DNA from: Sphingobacteriaceae bacterium UBA6709
GTDB lineage: Bacteria; Bacteroidota; Bacteroidia; Sphingobacteriales; Sphingobacteriaceae
Length of the DNA stretch: 38,423 bases
Direction: 5' to 3'
NCBI GenBank assembly: GCA_002454425.1
Contig: DKIV01000009.1
Coordinates: forward strand, 1-38,423
Part shown: piece after piece, positions 8,072 through 15,876 of the stretch
How the letters are laid out: every line of letters starts with the position of its first letter
Numbering within the stretch: position 1 is the stretch's first letter
Program-made: the position numbers and the translations under genes
Notes under the pieces: model-generated
Seen by the model: the letters and a program-made list of their open reading frames with translations, nothing else
The model's database searches: none
What the model was told of the DNA's origin: nothing

Positions 8072-8989
8072 TCAATCAAATGATTGCCTGAATTCCATGG
8101 GCGAAATATTTGTTTTCGCTTTGAAAAGTTTGCTGAATGATTGAGAATGCTCAAAACCTAATGTATAAGCGATCTCGCTGATCGATAAGTTTGTCGTGGA
8201 CAGCTTTTCTTTGGCAACTTCAATCAATTTATCGTGTATATGCTGTTGCGTATTTTTGCCGGTCAACACCTTTAATAAGGTGCTTAAATATTTTGGTGAA
8301 ACATGTAGTTCTTCGGCTATTGACTGAACAGTAGGCAAACCATCTTTTGAGATCCTCTCATGAAAATATCGGTTGAGCAAGTTTTCCAGACGATCCAGGA
8401 TCTGATGATTGGCTTTTTCTCTGGTGATGAATTGCCGGTTATAAAACCTGTCAGAATAACTCAGCAGCACATTAATTTGGGAGACGATGATTTGTTTGCT
8501 GAACTTATCAATATTGGAGCAATGTTCCAGTTTAATATTCCTGACAATGCCATCTATTGTATTTTGCTCCTTATCCGACAGAAACAGGGCTTCATTAACA
8601 GAATAGTCAAAAAAATCATAGTTTTTGATCGTGTTTGCTAGTGAGGTGTTCCATAAAAAATCCGGATGGATCAGTAGCATCCAACCGGACCGAGTTTCGT
8701 TGGAGTTCGGATCTGACACAATCCTAAACACTTGGTTTGGGGCCATAAAAACCATAAGCCCCTCGTTAAAATCAAATTCTTGTTGCCCGTAATACATTTT
8801 TCCACCGATTCCTTTTTTTAGGGAGATCACGTAGAAATCAAAGATCCAATGTACTTCGCCAATGTCGGCAGCACGTTTTATAGAAGAATAATCGATTACG
8901 CTGATCAAGGGATGTTTCGCATTCGGCAACCCACGCAAGTGGTGAAATTCACTAATCGTCTTTATTCTTTGAACTTGCCCTTGCTTCAT
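8072..8989 (-). CDS. AraC-family transcriptional regulator
   Basis: A 305-residue protein with an N-terminal cupin-like sensing region (residues ~25-130: VHWIFDFYVISLKKG, YYGQQEFDFNEGLMVFMAPNQVF) and a C-terminal double helix-turn-helix domain (~205-305). The latter contains SIAEELHVSPKYLSTLLKVLTGKN and the second-helix signature ISEIAYTLGFEHSQSFSKLFKAKTNISPMEFRQ. The ATG at 8989 is preceded by AAGGA-like bases. It lies 72 bases downstream of the NAD-dependent epimerase gene on the same strand and may share its transcript. Two direct repeats upstream of that gene (9987-10018) are plausible binding half-sites for this regulator. The inducer is unknown. Confidence 0.92.
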   Translation of the reverse strand: MKQGQVQRIKTISEFHHLRGLPNAKHPLISVIDYSSIKRAADIGEVHWIFDFYVISLKKGIGGKMYYGQQEFDFNEGLMVFMAPNQVFRIVSDPNSNETRSGWMLLIHPDFLWNTSLANTIKNYDFFDYSVNEALFLSDKEQNTIDGIVRNIKLEHCSNIDKFSKQIIVSQINVLLSYSDRFYNRQFITREKANHQILDRLENLLNRYFHERISKDGLPTVQSIAEELHVSPKYLSTLLKVLTGKNTQQHIHDKLIEVAKEKLSTTNLSISEIAYTLGFEHSQSFSKLFKAKTNISPMEFRQSFD

Positions 8990-9061
8990 TTCCTTAACTT
9001 ACATTTTTTGAATTGTGTTTCAGTGGGTTATTCTGAACTACGTACTACAACGCTGAGGAAT

Positions 9062-9937
9062 TTAGAAATAGTTTTGTTGCATATCATCTAAAAGTCCAGG
9101 CTGCACTGGTGTCCATCCTAAATGCTCCTGTGTTTTGAAACTGGTTGCCGGACTATCAAAGCTAATAAACCCACCTAGCCATTCAAAATGTTTTGCCAAT
9201 TCGTCGCCAGACAGAGAGACAACCGGTAGATTTAGTTGCTCACCGATCACTTCCGCGATTTTTTTCAGCTCAATTTCATGATCCCCCACGACATTATAGA
9301 TCGCGCCTATTTTAGCTTTTTCCAAAGCCAGACGGAATGCCTTAGCTGCATCTAAACGATGTACCGCCGGCCAATGATTCTTTCCATCTCCCGGATAGGC
9401 GGAAACACCATTTTTCTTTGCTTGTGCGATGATAAAGGCAACAAAGCCCTTATCGCCTCTATCGTGAACCGATGGTGCCAAACGGATTACCGAGGCATTA
9501 ATACCTTTCTCCGCCAAGGCCAGGGCCGTAGCTTCAGATACTCTCGATGTATTTAGCACCACACTCTCTTCAGTAACATTCCCGTCGATAAGAGATAGTC
9601 CTAGAATTCCCGCCGTTACCACGAGTGGCTTATTGGTGCCGGCCAAGACCTCTCCCATTGCCTCGATAGCGTTTCTATCTATTTCGACCGCTTTTGCAAA
9701 TTGGGTAAAATCATGATAAAAAGCCGTGTGAATGATACCATCGGCCAGCCGCGCTCCCTGTTTTAAAATATCTAAATCTTCGAGATCTCCTATCAATACC
9801 TCTGCGCCCGCGTCGTTAATAGCTTTTGCCGATGTTACTGAACGCGCCAATCCAATCACCTGATGACCTGCGCTGAGTAATTCTTTCACTACTGCGGATC
9901 CAATGAAGCCGGATGCTCCTGTTACAAATACTTTCAT
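9062..9937 (-). CDS. NAD-dependent epimerase/dehydratase-type SDR oxidoreductase
   Basis: A 291-residue cytosolic oxidoreductase with an extended-SDR Rossmann fold. The nucleotide-binding motif is at the extreme N-terminus (VTGASGFIGSAVVKEL, residues 4-19), followed by the acidic strand end AEVLIGDLEDLD and the NVVGDHE substrate-side region. I chose the ATG at 9937 because the Rossmann motif begins three residues later and AAAGAGG lies just upstream. A TTG eight codons earlier is unlikely. I do not see a canonical YxxxK pair, so it may be an atypical NmrA-like reductase or epimerase. It is followed by an AraC regulator gene in the same direction, a common pairing for small inducible redox genes. 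Confidence 0.85.
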   Translation of the reverse strand: MKVFVTGASGFIGSAVVKELLSAGHQVIGLARSVTSAKAINDAGAEVLIGDLEDLDILKQGARLADGIIHTAFYHDFTQFAKAVEIDRNAIEAMGEVLAGTNKPLVVTAGILGLSLIDGNVTEESVVLNTSRVSEATALALAEKGINASVIRLAPSVHDRGDKGFVAFIIAQAKKNGVSAYPGDGKNHWPAVHRLDAAKAFRLALEKAKIGAIYNVVGDHEIELKKIAEVIGEQLNLPVVSLSGDELAKHFEWLGGFISFDSPATSFKTQEHLGWTPVQPGLLDDMQQNYF

Positions 9938-9986
9938 GTTGTGCCTCTTTTGTTGTGACAAATATCTGGATAACTCAAAAAGACGG

Positions 9987-10018
9987 TGTAGTCGAAAGTC
10001 AGAATTTTGTAGTCGAAA
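9987..10018. promoter_or_regulatory. Paired 11-bp direct repeats, candidate AraC-type operator
   Basis: TGTAGTCGAAA occurs at 9987-9997 and again at 10008-10018, identical and in the same orientation, 21 bp start to start (two helical turns). AraC-family regulators classically bind two direct half-sites 21 bp apart. The pair lies 50-80 bases upstream of the SDR start codon at 9937, just behind a GATATTTG near-match to a -7 box. The regulator encoded at 8072-8989 is the obvious candidate ligand. Confidence 0.55.
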
Positions 10019-10152
10019 AGAAGTAAGTCCTGCTCTTTATCAAGAATTCACAAGCTTCTCTTTATATCAATTTCATAATTTGAGTTTAAAAAATAGCCAA
10101 TATTTTTAGCTTCAATTATTTAAAATTACTAATTAAAATAGCTTTTGTTTTC

Positions 10153-10160
10153 TATATTTG
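10153..10160 (+). promoter_or_regulatory. -7 box (TATATTTG) for the DinB-like gene
   Basis: An exact TAnnTTTG match 29 bases upstream of the ATG at 10190, a sensible distance for a Bacteroidota promoter. The -33 TTTG element is not evident in the AT-rich stretch upstream. Confidence 0.5.
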
Positions 10161-10189
10161 CCTTGTACCATCTAAAACAATAGGGCAAT

Positions 10190-10690
10190 ATGCACAGAAA
10201 CATCAAAGACTTTTTAACCGATTGGCAGTATGAGACGGAAGGAACGCTCAATATCCTAAACCTGATTCCCGATGAGCAGAGTCTGAAAACCATTCATCAG
10301 GACGTGCGTTCACTAAAAAGACTCGCTTGGCACCTGATCCAAACCCTGTCCGAAATGGGTCATAAGGCAGGATTGTTTACAAGTGACTTACTGGAGGATG
10401 CCACCGTTCCGAATTCAATGGCTGAACTGAGGACATGTTATGAAGATTATGCTGACCGAATTGCCAGCGCTGTTCCTTCCAAATGGACGGATTCTGCGCT
10501 CCTGGAAAAGGTTGATATGTATGGAGAACAGTGGTCTAAAGGAACTGTCTTACGCGTACTGATTAACCATCAAAGCCACCACCGGGGGCAAATGACCGTG
10601 ATCATGCGAATACTGGGCCTGCCGGTTTGCGGACTGTACGGGCCATCCAAAGAAGAATGGGCAGAAATGGGGATGACCGCTCCAGAGTAA
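10190..10690 (+). CDS. DinB/YfiT-like four-helix metal-binding protein
   Basis: A 166-residue protein of the DinB-like four-helix-bundle superfamily. Three histidines typical of the metal site are visible: one in LKRLAWHLIQT (~residue 48) and the pair in the NHQSHHRGQMTVIMRILG motif (~residues 127-144). The HHRGQ pattern is the family signature. Members are often thiol-dependent transferases or damage-induced proteins; the reaction here cannot be assigned. It is transcribed alone from a -7 box at 10153 and ends only 7 bases from the convergent TfoX-like gene. Confidence 0.85.
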   Translation: MHRNIKDFLTDWQYETEGTLNILNLIPDEQSLKTIHQDVRSLKRLAWHLIQTLSEMGHKAGLFTSDLLEDATVPNSMAELRTCYEDYADRIASAVPSKWTDSALLEKVDMYGEQWSKGTVLRVLINHQSHHRGQMTVIMRILGLPVCGLYGPSKEEWAEMGMTAPE

Positions 10691-10697
10691 TAATGTT

Positions 10698-11048
10698 CTA
10701 CTTTGTTTTCTTTTTAGAGGATTTGGCTATCGGATTAAATTTCAGGCATAAGTCTATCCAATACTTTAAGTCCTGAAGCTTGATGTTTTCTGCGACCGGC
10801 ACATAGACAAAATCTTTGCTTGCCCGGCCATTCATGATCATCTGGCTGCAGGACCCCTTTTCTAATTCTTCCAATGCTTTTTCTTCACCGACGCGGCATA
10901 AAAGGGTATCTTTAGTAACGCAGATACACATTTTATCGTGAACCATAAAGCAAAGTCCATTAAACATCTCTTTTTCGGCTACATCTTTTTCATTCATCAA
11001 CATCTCCCGAACCCGGTCAGCAGTATGAACATCAAACACCCTTTTCAT
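10698..11048 (-). CDS. TfoX N-terminal domain protein
   Basis: A 116-residue protein made of a single TfoX/Sxy N-terminal domain. The recognisable core is EKEMFNGLCFMVHDKMCICVTKDTLLCRVGEE, followed by MIMNGRASKDFVYVP and a C-terminal IDLCLKFNPIAKSSKKKTK. The C-terminal helix-hairpin domain of full-length competence activators is absent, as is usual for the many short stand-alone members, so a competence role should not be assumed. The ATG at 11048 is correct: extending the frame upstream runs through the tRNA gene. A TATTTTTG -7-like box lies at 11073-11080 on the same strand. Confidence 0.85.
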   Translation of the reverse strand: MKRVFDVHTADRVREMLMNEKDVAEKEMFNGLCFMVHDKMCICVTKDTLLCRVGEEKALEELEKGSCSQMIMNGRASKDFVYVPVAENIKLQDLKYWIDLCLKFNPIAKSSKKKTK

Positions 11049-11128
11049 AGTGAACACGTAATCTTTTGTATTCAAAAATACAAAATTACCTAAAGCCGGG
11101 CTGTTGCTTGGGACATAACACATATGGC

Positions 11129-11171
11129 AAAAAAAAAAGAGGCTGAACTCACTTTGAGACAGCCTCTTTTT
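11129..11171 (-). terminator. Terminator downstream of tRNA-Arg
   Basis: On the minus strand, AAAAAGAGGCTG and CAGCCTCTTTTT form a 12-bp stem around a 15-base loop, followed by a run of about ten T. It starts 3 bases after the tRNA 3' end, a textbook intrinsic terminator. Confidence 0.88.
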
Positions 11172-11174
11172 CAG

Positions 11175-11246
11175 TGCTCCCGAAGGGATTCGAACCCCCA
11201 TCATCAGAACCGGAATCTGACATTCTATCCATTGAACTACGGAAGC
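11175..11246 (-). tRNA. tRNA-Arg (anticodon CCG)
   Basis: A 72-base cloverleaf can be drawn by hand on the minus strand. The acceptor stem is GCTTCCG/CGGGAGC with one G-U. The D arm lies around GTTCAATGGAT. The anticodon stem is TCAGA/TCTGA with loop TTCCGGT, giving anticodon CCG for the arginine codon CGG. The T arm is GGGGG-TTCGAAT-CCCTT with two wobble pairs. The discriminator base is A and no CCA is encoded, as is common in Bacteroidota. Confidence 0.95.
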
Positions 11247-11252
11247 GTTCCG

Positions 11253-11260
11253 CAAAGATA
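11253..11260 (-). promoter_or_regulatory. -7 box (TATCTTTG) of the tRNA-Arg gene
   Basis: TATCTTTG on the minus strand matches TAnnTTTG exactly. It ends 7 bases upstream of the tRNA 5' end, which puts the start of transcription at or next to the mature end. Confidence 0.6.
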
Positions 11261-11458
11261 TAAAATTGAATTGCTTTACATAATTAGTTTTTCATCTTTC
11301 AACGGTGATGCTTAAGTGTATCAAAATGTCCATCTTTTGAGCGTTGACGTTTTGTATCTTCCGATTACATGTAAGGTGAAATTCCCCCATTACACAGAAC
11401 TCTCCTCCCATTTTCGACCTCCCGGGTACGGAAAGGACGGAGCTGCACTGTCGGCGAA

Positions 11459-13879
11459 TTACCTACCACGCCCTCCACTGAGGTCATCATTATTTATGCC
11501 GCGTTGGTTGCGTTTCACCGCACTTTTCTGATTACCAAACTTATAGGCTACGCGAACATGTATGCGTCGGAAATTTATGTCAGAGTAATTGGACTGCCTG
11601 AATTCGGGAGTGTTGGTAAAAAAGTCGTTCCGCCGATACTTCTTAAAGGGATTACTGATAAATCCGGATAAAGACAACTTATCATTAAATAGCATTTTGG
11701 TGAGACTCGCTGAGCTTGACACGTAGACGTTATCTGTGCCTTGCAACATTACATAACGACTGTCGAAGCCAAAGTCGACGGCTACGGTATAACTTTTCTC
11801 AAACTTGTAGGAAGCGTCAAAGTACAAATGTCCCTGAAAACCTGTCCTATCATAGAAGTTACCATCGTAGGTTCCTCGTAGCCAGACATGCTGGATTTGA
11901 CTGTTTGCGTTGATATTAAATTTTGAGGTGATTGGATAGTTAACATTTAACGAGAGGCCTAGTCGCCTGTTGCGGCCTACATTCTGAAAGGTGGTCACGG
12001 TAATCGTATCGGCGCCGATGCTGCTAACCTCTTCAGCGGTATTGTCGGCAAAGCTGTAGCTCAAGCCTACATTGACAGATCCCTTTTTGAAATTGCTGTA
12101 GTTAAGCTCAAGAGAGCGATTAATGACAGGCTCAAGATCCGGATTTCCCACAAATACAAAGTTGGGGTTAGTGCGATCAACGAAGGGATTCAGCGTCCAG
12201 ATGTTGGGGCGCTCCATACGCTCGGAATAGCCAAAGGTAAGACTATTACTTTTATTTATTTCCCGCTGCGCAGATACCGAAGGCAACAGATTATTATAGT
12301 CTATATCAAGCACGGCAGCGGCAGGAAAAAAATCACCTTCAATATCGGTATGTTCAAAACGTAGTCCGGCCTTTATCACCCACTTATCAGCTTTCCAGGT
12401 CCATGAATTATAACCCGCATACACACGCTGCTTATAGTCAAAATTATTGGAAAGATCGTCCTGCGGAACGTAGTCATCCAGCACCCTATTAGCGGTTATA
12501 AAGTTACTATAGCTACTTCTCAAGATCGCCTTAATACCTGTTTCCATGGTAAAAGCCTTTATTGGATGTATATAATCAAGTTGCATGGTATGCTCATCGG
12601 TTCCGGAGCGGTTAAACTGGCGGAAGTCGGGCTTGAGGAAATCACTTTGCTCAAGAAAGGCCACATCGGAACGTTGTTCGTTTCCTGAATGATCAAATTT
12701 ATATGACGCTGTGAGCAGACGGTCTTTATCAGCCCGGAATCCCAGTTGATAGTTTAAAGCGGCAGAGGTGCCATTGTAATCGTTATCACGAGCTGTAAGT
12801 TGGCGGAACCTTTCGATCAGACTGCTATTACTATCGTACCTTAGTGAAAGGAGATCTCCGTCGCGTTCATTTCTACCGCTATAATGCTCAATGGTCCCAG
12901 TGAGCAGGTTCAGCGTATCTATTTCGAAGCTGAGTTCAGCATTCGCATAACGATTATTGCCGCCGCCTTTGCGCGTACCATCCTGAAGCAGCAGCGAGGC
13001 GCGGGGAGGAAGCGTTTCATTACTGTAGCCGTAAGCAGTCTGCGGTGACCGCTGCTGACTCAGTCCGGCATATCCGGCGATGCCCAACTTTCCTTGCTTT
13101 AACGTTCCATTAATGTTAGTGCCCGGTCCATTCACCGAGTTGTAGCTCATTCCTATCTGACCGTTATACCCTTCGTCGACCTTCTTTTTAGTGATGATGT
13201 TGATGATGCCGGCAAGCCCTTCAGCATCATACTTCGCTGGAGGCGTGGTTATGACCTCTATTTTCTGAATATTTTCCGCGGGCATTGACTTGAACACCTC
13301 TGCCGGGTCTTTTGCCAGCATGGCTGAAGGACGGCCATTAATCAGGATCTTATAATTGGTATTTCCCTTAAGCTTAATATTGTCAGAGGCATCTACAGAA
13401 ATCAGAGGCACCTTTCTGAGCATATCCAGCACGGTGAATGACTTGCTCTCAGGATCGGCCTGCACATCGTAAGCTATACGATCTACCTCTTGCTTAACAA
13501 TGGGTTTAGCTGCGGTCACCGACACTTCGTTCAGTCCCATTGGCGAAGGCTTTAGCATTACGTGTCCCAGATCAATAATTCCTTGCTGCGTTTCGGGAAC
13601 AGCAACCGTCTTAGACTCATAACCAATGGTACTAACTTTAAGTTTATAAGACTGTCTTTTAAGGCTATGAAAGCTAAAACTGCCATCATTTTTACTAAGT
13701 GTACTTTTCAGTGATTTAGCATTTCCAGCATCGATAAGAATTATGGTTGCCAGCTCGAGGGGAGCATGTGTAATCGAATCGGTAATAACTCCCTTCATAT
13801 GCAGCTCATGAGTAGGGATTTGAGCCCATGCCATGGTCGTCCAAAAGCTTAGAAGAAGGAATAGCAGTTTGTTTTTCAT
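11459..13879 (-). CDS. Outer-membrane beta-barrel receptor (TonB-dependent-receptor-like)
   Basis: About 806 residues, beginning with the signal peptide MKNKLLFLLLSFWTTMAWAQ. An ATG five codons further upstream (13894) is possible but would precede the signal peptide. Domains in order: a carboxypeptidase-regulatory-like beta-sandwich (~30-110: KGVITDSITHAPLELATIIL and DGSFSFHSLKRQSYKL); a plug domain (~125-220: FTVLDMLRKVPLISVDASDNIKLKGN, MPAENIQKIEVITTPPAKYDAEG, GLAGIINIITKK); and a long beta-barrel rich in alternating aromatic strands (OMP_b-brl_3 type). It acts in the outer membrane, either in uptake or as a non-transporting relative. No SusD partner or TonB box is evident. The C-terminus GINNDDLSGGRGR does not end in an aromatic residue, so the tail may extend past the barrel. 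Confidence 0.9.
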   Translation of the reverse strand: MKNKLLFLLLSFWTTMAWAQIPTHELHMKGVITDSITHAPLELATIILIDAGNAKSLKSTLSKNDGSFSFHSLKRQSYKLKVSTIGYESKTVAVPETQQGIIDLGHVMLKPSPMGLNEVSVTAAKPIVKQEVDRIAYDVQADPESKSFTVLDMLRKVPLISVDASDNIKLKGNTNYKILINGRPSAMLAKDPAEVFKSMPAENIQKIEVITTPPAKYDAEGLAGIINIITKKKVDEGYNGQIGMSYNSVNGPGTNINGTLKQGKLGIAGYAGLSQQRSPQTAYGYSNETLPPRASLLLQDGTRKGGGNNRYANAELSFEIDTLNLLTGTIEHYSGRNERDGDLLSLRYDSNSSLIERFRQLTARDNDYNGTSAALNYQLGFRADKDRLLTASYKFDHSGNEQRSDVAFLEQSDFLKPDFRQFNRSGTDEHTMQLDYIHPIKAFTMETGIKAILRSSYSNFITANRVLDDYVPQDDLSNNFDYKQRVYAGYNSWTWKADKWVIKAGLRFEHTDIEGDFFPAAAVLDIDYNNLLPSVSAQREINKSNSLTFGYSERMERPNIWTLNPFVDRTNPNFVFVGNPDLEPVINRSLELNYSNFKKGSVNVGLSYSFADNTAEEVSSIGADTITVTTFQNVGRNRRLGLSLNVNYPITSKFNINANSQIQHVWLRGTYDGNFYDRTGFQGHLYFDASYKFEKSYTVAVDFGFDSRYVMLQGTDNVYVSSSASLTKMLFNDKLSLSGFISNPFKKYRRNDFFTNTPEFRQSNYSDINFRRIHVRVAYKFGNQKSAVKRNQRGINNDDLSGGRGR

Positions 13880-14122
13880 AAGGTTGTCCGGCATATGCCT
13901 TGCTGAACATAGACGAGAATAAACAAGCGAATGTTACTGAATTTACCGTAAAAAACGGCAAGTCCTACCCGATTCGCCTATTACAAACATCAAACTGCAG
14001 AAAACATCAATCTACTATTCATGAATTTGGAAGAAGTCATCAGTTTCTTGTCATAGAAAATCAAAAACAGCAGCATGTCTACCAAATGTCACAATGATTT
14101 TATAAATTCGCCACACACACTT

Positions 14123-14518
14123 ATGATCAAACAGCTTTTAGGCATCTTGGCATTATTAATTTTTGTCAACTCCTCCTCGTATATTCCCGGTAAGACGGGG
14201 TGTGAGAGCAAGGAGCATACCACTATGCTCGCAGCTAAAGGCAGTGTTTGTCAGATTTACGGGCGGACGTTGATCTCCACGCTTATGAACCGCGTGTTTG
14301 ATCTTCCTATAGGAGCGCCTAAGCATAAGAAAACATTTTTTAAATACTTTCTGTGTTTTGCCATGGCTTACAGCGTATGCTTTGGCATCCGGGGCTTGGT
14401 AATCTATCTAAAACGCATTCTCAAGGATTTCCGGCCTAAGCTCTCTCCGCTGTTTAAGTCCAAATTCAACATTACCCCGGGATACTACAGCTACTTATTC
14501 CGACTCAGTCCTTTTTAA
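14123..14518 (+). CDS. Hypothetical small membrane or secreted protein
   Basis: About 131 residues from the ATG at 14123 (MIKQLLGILALLIFVNSSSYIPG), which resembles a signal peptide or N-terminal anchor. A second hydrophobic stretch lies around residues 72-96 (FFKYFLCFAMAYSVCFGIRGLVIYL), followed by a basic tail. An upstream frame start at 14075 would put 16 polar residues ahead of the hydrophobic segment and is less likely. I do not recognise the family. It stands alone between the outer-membrane receptor and the second efflux operon, and could be a chance frame. Confidence 0.4.
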   Translation: MIKQLLGILALLIFVNSSSYIPGKTGCESKEHTTMLAAKGSVCQIYGRTLISTLMNRVFDLPIGAPKHKKTFFKYFLCFAMAYSVCFGIRGLVIYLKRILKDFRPKLSPLFKSKFNITPGYYSYLFRLSPF

Positions 14519-14685
14519 TTTTCATTAATCATTTCGACAGCGCTATTAGATGCACCTGCCGGATATCTGTGTAAGCGGGTAAACGTGTAGTCATGCTAAA
14601 AGCTTTGGGCGACGTAACAAAATCGCGCGACGATCCAGATCGGGCGCACCTTATGTTTCTAAATCTATAAAAGATCTGATTATCA

Positions 14686-15819
14686 ATGAAAAACTTAGTT
14701 GTAGTCATGGGTATTGCAGTCCTTGCGGGACTGTGCGCCTGCGGCAATAAAAAAACACATAACAAAGAAAACGCGAACGACATCGTTCCTATAACGACCC
14801 TGAGCACGCTCGACACAGTTCTATATACTGATTATGTTGCCAATATTCAGGCAAAAAAGAACGTAGAACTACGCTCGCGTTTGTCGGGGTTCCTTGAGCA
14901 CATTTATATAGACGAGGGCGAACGCGTAAAAAAGGGACAGATATTATTCCGCATTAACGATAGCGAATATCGCGTAGAAGTGAGCCGCGCGAACGCGGCG
15001 CTGACCAAGGCGCAGGCAGAAGCCAAGACCGCAGCCGTCGAGGCGGAGCAGTCGAGATTGCTAGTAAAGAAGAACATCATATCACAAACAGAGCTTGACG
15101 TATCTACGGCACGTCTTAACGCCGCGAAAGCGATGGTTGAAGAGGCACGATCATCCTTAGAAAAAGCTAAGACCCATCTTACCTACGCCACCATACGTGC
15201 TCCATTTGACGGGGTAATTGACCGCATCAACCTTAAAGAGGGGAGCTTACTGACAGAAGGATCGCTTTTAACCAAAGTTTCGGATCTACAGGAGGCCTAC
15301 GCCTATTTTGATATTTCGGAAACGGAATATTTAAACAGGGCAAAAAGCAAGAGCCTGCAGAATGAGCTTCTGGGAAGTATGGTGACGCTAACCCTCGCCA
15401 ATGGCAGTACTTATCCTTACCAGGGAGTACTGGAAAGCGCTGAAAATGAATTTGAGGAGCAGACAGGCTCTATTTCTTTCAGGGCACGTTTCCAAAACCC
15501 CGATGGCCTGCTCAAGCATGGTGCCAGCGGAAAAATCCGTCTGCCATCGACGATAAAAAACAGGGTTGTAGTACCGCAGAAGTCGGTATTTGAGATCCAG
15601 GATCGCGCCTATGTATACCTGCTGTCAGACAGCAATACAGTGAAGATGACGTCCTTTACATTGGGTCGTCGTTTCGGGCATTTCTATCTCGTTAAAGAAG
15701 GACTAAAGGCTGGTGACAAGATTGTTTATGAGGGCACACAAAGTCTTCAGGATGGCGCCAGTGTCAAGACCACTCCTGTCTCCTTAGATAGTCTTCTTCG
15801 CGCGGGAGCAGTAAAATAG
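14686..15819 (+). CDS. RND efflux periplasmic adaptor (membrane fusion protein), lipoprotein
   Basis: A 377-residue AcrA/MexA-type adaptor, paralogous to the one at 403. It has a lipoprotein signal peptide with lipobox GLCAC. The first lipoyl half is around 65-95 (RSRLSGFLEHIYIDEGERVKKGQ). A strongly Ala/Glu-rich coiled hairpin spans ~100-165 (SRANAALTKAQAEAKTAAVEAEQSR). The second lipoyl half follows (YATIRAPFDGVIDRI), then the beta-barrel domain (YAYFDISETEYLNRA). It is followed 57 bases later by the pump-channel fusion, with which it would form a complete tripartite system encoded by only two genes. Confidence 0.93.
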   Translation: MKNLVVVMGIAVLAGLCACGNKKTHNKENANDIVPITTLSTLDTVLYTDYVANIQAKKNVELRSRLSGFLEHIYIDEGERVKKGQILFRINDSEYRVEVSRANAALTKAQAEAKTAAVEAEQSRLLVKKNIISQTELDVSTARLNAAKAMVEEARSSLEKAKTHLTYATIRAPFDGVIDRINLKEGSLLTEGSLLTKVSDLQEAYAYFDISETEYLNRAKSKSLQNELLGSMVTLTLANGSTYPYQGVLESAENEFEEQTGSISFRARFQNPDGLLKHGASGKIRLPSTIKNRVVVPQKSVFEIQDRAYVYLLSDSNTVKMTSFTLGRRFGHFYLVKEGLKAGDKIVYEGTQSLQDGASVKTTPVSLDSLLRAGAVK

Positions 15820-15876
15820 ATCTTTTAATACATGACGCAGGCTGTTATCATACAGTCGTGCATTATAGAAAACATT

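Noticed and set aside
11175..11246. tRNA-Arg as an integration site for a mobile island
   Set aside because: No integrase gene and no repeated tRNA 3' end were seen in the window.
11049..11255. N-terminal extension of the TfoX-like protein
   Set aside because: The extension reads through the tRNA-Arg gene and its terminator; the domain starts at the ATG at 11048.
11316..11531. 71-codon plus-strand frame next to the outer-membrane receptor's 3' end
   Set aside because: It overlaps the receptor's coding end and its composition is not protein-like.
13900..14097. 65-codon plus-strand frame between the outer-membrane receptor and the hypothetical gene
   Set aside because: It has a TTG start, lacks domain-like features and occupies the receptor's promoter region; probably chance.
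14529..14816. Minus-strand frame overlapping the start of the second adaptor gene
   Set aside because: It overlaps the adaptor's signal peptide and has no recognisable features; a shadow frame.
15832..15876. Fifteen extra N-terminal residues on the pump-channel fusion
   Set aside because: The conserved pump N-terminus begins with MFETFVRRPV at 15877; the extra residues do not resemble the family.
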